From an uncultured bacterium (lineage in GTDB: Bacteria; Bacillota_A; Clostridia; Lachnospirales; Lachnospiraceae): a DNA stretch of 10,025 nt. Positions 8,042 through 10,025 of the stretch are shown here, piece by piece. Numbering within the stretch: the first letter of the stretch is position 1; each line of letters begins with the position of its first letter. The notes below the pieces were generated by a model that did no database searches, had not been told where the DNA came from, and worked only from the letters and a program-made list of their open reading frames with translations. Made by a program: the position numbers and the translations under genes. Where the stretch lies: positions 1-10,025 of the forward strand of contig CAJMOO010000067.1 in assembly GCA_905215045.1 (NCBI GenBank), read 5' to 3'.

Positions 8042-8079
8042 TGTTTCTTTCTCCCTTTATTTGTTATTTTCTTTCATCG

Positions 8080-8111
8080 AAAAAATGAGGCGGCCCACAA
8101 GGAACGCCTCA
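8080..8111 (-). terminator. Intercistronic terminator between SCIFF and its maturase
   Basis: On the minus strand TGAGGCG (8105-8111) pairs with CGCCTCA (8086-8092) across a 12-base loop and is followed by six T (8080-8085). It is GC-rich against an AT-rich background. It lies 25 bases after the SCIFF stop and about 40 bases before the maturase start. Such a site would end most transcripts after the small peptide gene and let a fraction continue, giving much more precursor than enzyme. A small palindrome, ACAAAG-T-CTTTGT (8115-8127), lies between the SCIFF stop and this hairpin. Confidence 0.8.
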
Positions 8112-8136
8112 AGCACAAAGTCTTTGTTCGATTTGA

Positions 8137-8280
8137 CTATTTGCTGTGTTCGCAGGTCTGGTTACCTACTGTACAAGATGTTTTACATGCTGACTGGCAA
8201 GATGTCTGGCATTCACCACATCCACCTTTTTTCACTGTGTTCTGTAATGTTTTATTTGTCAGAGTTTTAATATGTTTCAT
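8137..8280 (-). CDS. scfA: SCIFF precursor peptide (six cysteines, ranthipeptide class)
   Basis: This 47-residue peptide starts MKHIKTLTNKTLQ and has six cysteines in its last 27 residues: Cys21, 24, 28, 32, 36 and 43. The pattern CGECQTSCQSACKTSC and then TVGNQTCE is the hallmark of the six-Cys-in-forty-five family, which is very strongly conserved in Clostridia. The Lys/Thr/Leu/Asn-rich first 18 residues are the likely leader, recognised by the maturase. From characterised members (Tte1186a, CteA) as I recall them, a thioether joins Cys32 to Thr37; both residues are present at these exact positions. AGGAGG at 8289-8294 lies 8 bases before the ATG and fixes the start. The reading frame stays open further upstream, but only through the neighbouring gene and promoter. 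The natural function and the export route of mature SCIFF are unknown; a quorum or metabolic signal role has been suggested for clostridial members. No dedicated transporter or protease gene lies in this window. Confidence 0.96.
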   Translation of the reverse strand: MKHIKTLTNKTLQNTVKKGGCGECQTSCQSACKTSCTVGNQTCEHSK

Positions 8281-8310
8281 CTTATCGTCCTCCTGATTCT
8301 CATAAAATAA

Positions 8311-8348
8311 CTTGCTATATTGTATCATATTCATTTTCAAATAGCAAG
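8311..8348 (-). terminator. Inverted repeat around the SCIFF promoter, possible weak terminator or operator
   Basis: CTTGCTAT (8311-8318) is the exact reverse complement of ATAGCAAG (8341-8348). An extra TTG/CAA pairing beyond a one-base bulge lengthens the stem to about 11 pairs. On the minus strand it begins inside the last codons of the membrane-protein gene and is followed by TTATTTT, so it could end that transcript. Its arms enclose the predicted SCIFF -35 and -10, so it could instead bind a regulator. The stem is AT-rich and the loop is long, so it would be a weak terminator. Confidence 0.45.
8319..8347 (-). promoter_or_regulatory. Predicted SCIFF promoter
   Basis: On the minus strand a -35 of TTGCTA (8342-8347) and a -10 of TACAAT (8319-8324) are separated by 17 bases, with TGA before the -10 giving an extended -10. 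Transcription would start near 8312 and leave a leader of about 30 bases before the SCIFF start codon. The -35 overlaps the end of the upstream membrane-protein gene. The element is inside an inverted repeat described separately. Confidence 0.65.
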
Positions 8349-8702
8349 CATTCCACCTAAAGTTCCTCCTGCAATACATAAGAAACATGCTGTGATCCTT
8401 TCTGTGGAAAACAGAACGATATTTTTTTGAAAAATCCATGAGATCAAAGTCAAGATCATAAAGTATAACATTCCTGCTGCAAATCCCCATAAAAACTTCT
8501 TTTTTCCGATCTTACTTCCGATCAGCATGCCAGCAAAAACAGATGCAAGAATATATGTAAGTGTGATTCCAAGATTCGCGATCTTCATTCCTGCATTGCT
8601 TTGATAGATGATAAATGCAAGAAGACACAATAAAATTCCTGTGGCAATGTAGGCAAATACCAGACTTTGTATCATATAGAGTCCCTTTTTCCCCATGTCC
8701 AT
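8337..8702 (-). CDS. Small four-helix membrane protein, TIGR04086-like
   Basis: The protein has 121 residues and is almost entirely hydrophobic. Four membrane helices are predicted, at about 11-33, 42-62, 70-91 and 102-121. A short basic loop (GSKIGKKK, 62-69) between helices 2 and 3 probably faces the cytoplasm. Gly-rich packing motifs (SVFAGMLIGSKIG, GGTLGGML) occur in helices 2 and 4. Size, topology and position between yajC and SCIFF fit the putative membrane protein family TIGR04086, whose function is not known to me. I assign it by pattern and context, not by a search. GGAG lies 8 bases before the ATG at 8702; a second ATG two codons later (8696) is too far from that site. Its constant company with Sec and SCIFF genes makes a role in peptide export or membrane handling conceivable, but nothing in the sequence shows this. 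Confidence 0.85.
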   Translation of the reverse strand: MDMGKKGLYMIQSLVFAYIATGILLCLLAFIIYQSNAGMKIANLGITLTYILASVFAGMLIGSKIGKKKFLWGFAAGMLYFMILTLISWIFQKNIVLFSTERITACFLCIAGGTLGGMLAI

Positions 8703-8725
8703 AACAATTGCTCCTTTTTCTATTT

Positions 8726-8753
8726 AATCTATGACTGGTATTTTGAATCTATG
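8726..8753. repeat. Paired direct repeat AATCTATG in the divergent intergenic region
   Basis: AATCTATG occurs at 8726-8733 and 8746-8753, exactly 20 bases apart. With flanks the match is TT(T/G)AATCTATG(A/C)CT. Twenty bases is about two helical turns, so both copies face the same side of the DNA. The pair sits between the diverging membrane-protein and PHP genes, and its second copy overlaps the candidate PHP -35. This spacing fits binding sites for a dimeric regulator, but chance cannot be excluded for an 8-mer. Confidence 0.4.
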
Positions 8754-8770
8754 CCTTTTTGTGATAAACT
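8743..8770 (+). promoter_or_regulatory. Candidate promoter for the PHP gene
   Basis: TTGAAT (8743-8748) and TAAACT (8765-8770) are separated by 16 bases, with TGA before the -10 giving an extended -10. Each hexamer matches four of six consensus bases, so this is a moderate prediction. It would start transcription about 23 bases before the PHP start codon. AAAGGAG at 8786-8792 is the ribosome binding site. Confidence 0.45.
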
Positions 8771-8799
8771 GACATTAAAAATACGAAAGGAGTTTTCCT

Positions 8800-9627
8800 A
8801 TGATCGATCTTCATATACATTCTACTTGTTCCGATGGAACTTTTACACCAAAACAGATTGTTCAAAAAGTGATAGCAAAAGGATTATATGGATTTTCTCT
8901 GACAGATCATGATACTGTCGATGGAATTCCGGAAATTCTTGCTATGGATCTTCCAGATGATCTGAAATTCATTTCTGGAATTGAAATTTCATGTGATGCA
9001 CTTCATCGTGAGATTCATGTATTAGGATACGGAATCAACTATAAGGATCAGCAGTTAAATCAAACTCTCAACATGCTCCGCGACAAACGGTTTCAGAGAA
9101 ATCTTGATATGATCGAACTCTTTCAAAAAGACGGTTATCCGATCACACTTGAAAAACTGCAAAATGGTGATCCTCACACTGTGATCACACGAGCTCACTT
9201 TGCAAGAACTTTGATCGCAGAAGGCATTTGTTCTTCCATGGATCAGGCTTTTTCCAAATATCTTGGTGAAAAGTGTAAATATTATGTCCCAAAACCATTT
9301 TTTGATCCAAAAGATTGCTTAAGATTAATCCTTGATGCTGACGGAATTCCGGTTCTTGCACATCCATTTTTATATAAATTCTCAAATGAAGATACCAAAC
9401 ATCTCATTCATGATCTGAAAGAAGAAGGGCTCGCAGGAATCGAAGTTTATCATTCTTCCCATCATATCGGCCAGATCACAAAACTTCGCCAATGGCAGAA
9501 AGAATATGATCTTCTTGCAACTGGAGGATCAGACTTCCATGGAACGAATAAACCAGATATTGAAATCGGAACCGGACGCGGACCGTTATTTGTCCCAGAT
9601 CATTTGATTGATGATCTGATGAATTAA
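8800..9627 (+). CDS. PHP-domain phosphoesterase (RnmAM/YciV-like)
   Basis: This 275-residue protein is the only plus-strand gene. It is a cytoplasmic metal-dependent phosphoesterase of the polymerase and histidinol phosphatase (PHP) family. Metal ligands are visible in order: HIHSTCSDGT (His5, His7, Asp12), LTDHDTVDG (His37), GIEISC (Glu62), EIHVLGYG (His73), an inserted helical region at about 85-180, VLAHPF (His188), and GGSDFHG (Asp245, His247). The order and length fit the YciV/TrpH-type subfamily. Characterised members hydrolyse 3',5'-nucleotide bisphosphates such as pAp or trim short RNAs 5' to 3'. The exact substrate here is inferred. AAAGGAG 7 bases before the ATG supports the start. 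It is convergent with yajC, sharing a bidirectional terminator, and divergent from the membrane-protein gene. A role in RNA turnover or sulfur-nucleotide clearance would be unrelated to its Sec and SCIFF neighbours. Confidence 0.92.
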   Translation: MIDLHIHSTCSDGTFTPKQIVQKVIAKGLYGFSLTDHDTVDGIPEILAMDLPDDLKFISGIEISCDALHREIHVLGYGINYKDQQLNQTLNMLRDKRFQRNLDMIELFQKDGYPITLEKLQNGDPHTVITRAHFARTLIAEGICSSMDQAFSKYLGEKCKYYVPKPFFDPKDCLRLILDADGIPVLAHPFLYKFSNEDTKHLIHDLKEEGLAGIEVYHSSHHIGQITKLRQWQKEYDLLATGGSDFHGTNKPDIEIGTGRGPLFVPDHLIDDLMN

Positions 9628-9640
9628 TATTAAGAAACAA

Positions 9641-9686
9641 AAAAGAATCTGAAATACAGATACTATTCTCTGTCTCAGATTCTTTT
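9641..9686. terminator. Bidirectional terminator between the PHP gene and yajC
   Basis: A perfect 12-base inverted repeat (9641-9652 with 9675-9686) has an inner five-pair stem (9656-9660 with 9669-9673) and an eight-base loop. T-rich tracts follow on both strands: TTTTCTTTT on plus and six T on minus. It starts 13 bases after the PHP stop and 20 bases after the yajC stop, so it should end both converging transcripts. Confidence 0.92.
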
Positions 9687-9706
9687 CTTTTGATCAAATA
9701 TTCATC

Positions 9707-10000
9707 TTATTCTTCAGATGATGATGCGTTCGCTTTTTCCATTGCCTGGATTGCTGATTTCTCCATTGGGATACGGCAATGTTTGTCGTTACCAAATTCA
9801 ACAATGATTGTTGTTTCATCAACTTTATCTACAACAACTCCGTAAAATCCGCTTGTTGTCAACACGCTGTCTCCAACTTCCAGAGTTTCCATCATCTGTT
9901 TTAATTCTTCTTCTTTTTTCTTCTGTGGTCTGATCGTTAAAAAGTACATTAATCCAAAACAAACAACCAACATCAGAATTGTCATTGTAACCTGATCCAT
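9707..10000 (-). CDS. yajC: Preprotein translocase subunit YajC
   Basis: This 97-residue single-pass membrane protein is of usual YajC length. YajC associates with SecDF and the SecYEG channel; its precise task is not settled and it is often dispensable. One membrane helix spans about residues 5-22 and is followed directly by the diagnostic RPQKKKEEE (24-32). Then comes the small soluble domain with LEVGDSVLTTSGFYGVV (40-56), including the conserved GD-x-V-x-T-x-x-G pattern, and an acidic/Ser tail. GGAGG lies 6 bases before the ATG at 10000. Anything upstream is beyond the window; tgt or queA often precede yajC, but that is family knowledge only. The gene ends at a strong terminator, so here it is not obviously cotranscribed with secDF, from which it is separated by the inverted PHP gene. 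Confidence 0.95.
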   Translation of the reverse strand: MDQVTMTILMLVVCFGLMYFLTIRPQKKKEEELKQMMETLEVGDSVLTTSGFYGVVVDKVDETTIIVEFGNDKHCRIPMEKSAIQAMEKANASSSEE

Positions 10001-10025
10001 TTTCTTCCTCCATCTTTCTAATAAG

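Noticed and set aside
8281..8490. Longer open frame running into SCIFF from upstream
   Set aside because: The extension is out of frame with the real membrane-protein gene, and the family length plus AGGAGG at 8289-8294 fix the SCIFF start at 8280.
8703..8725. Minus-strand promoter for the four-helix membrane-protein gene
   Set aside because: Only weak TATA-like stretches were seen, with no acceptable -35 at proper spacing; transcription is likely from this region, but I could not place it.

Overview
The window looks like part of the chromosome of a low-GC Clostridia bacterium, most likely Lachnospiraceae. The reasons are the AT-rich base composition, strong AGGAGG-type ribosome binding sites, a fused SecDF, and the SCIFF peptide/maturase pair beside yajC and secDF, an arrangement I know mainly from Clostridia. 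An Anaerostipes-like genus is possible, but I cannot settle the genus from the sequence. All genes except one lie on the minus strand, so transcription mostly runs from high to low coordinates. No stretch longer than 100 bases lacks a gene. I see no tRNA, rRNA, CRISPR array, insertion sequence or phage gene.

Right part (10000 down to 6665): yajC (a Sec accessory protein) comes first and ends at a bidirectional terminator facing a plus-strand PHP-domain phosphoesterase gene. Minus-strand genes then resume: a four-helix membrane protein, the 47-residue six-cysteine SCIFF precursor (8137-8280), an intercistronic terminator, and the radical SAM/SPASM SCIFF maturase. The maturase gene overlaps secDF by 14 bases. 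SCIFF and its maturase should make a thioether-crosslinked peptide (ranthipeptide class). Its genes sit between two Sec genes, which suggests, but does not prove, a link to export or membrane physiology.

Middle (6678 down to 1760): secDF ends at a terminator, immediately followed by recJ, a single-strand DNA exonuclease. A Cof-type HAD phosphatase gene starts one base after the recJ stop and is probably translationally coupled to it.

Left part (1653 down to 1): a strong predicted sigma-A promoter drives a secreted protein with a Thr/His/Lys-rich low-complexity stalk, a C39-like cysteine peptidase domain and an unassigned C-terminal region. A hairpin terminator then precedes the 5' end of a probable isopeptide-crosslinked pilin or adhesin, cut off by the window edge. 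This is the cell-surface part of the window and the least conventional.

The main points for follow-up are control of the SCIFF operon (a promoter inside an inverted repeat, and a terminator between peptide and maturase), the stalked C39-like protein next to a pilin, two terminators placed directly before ribosome binding sites, a paired direct repeat in the divergent intergenic region, and a marked excess of GATC across all genes.
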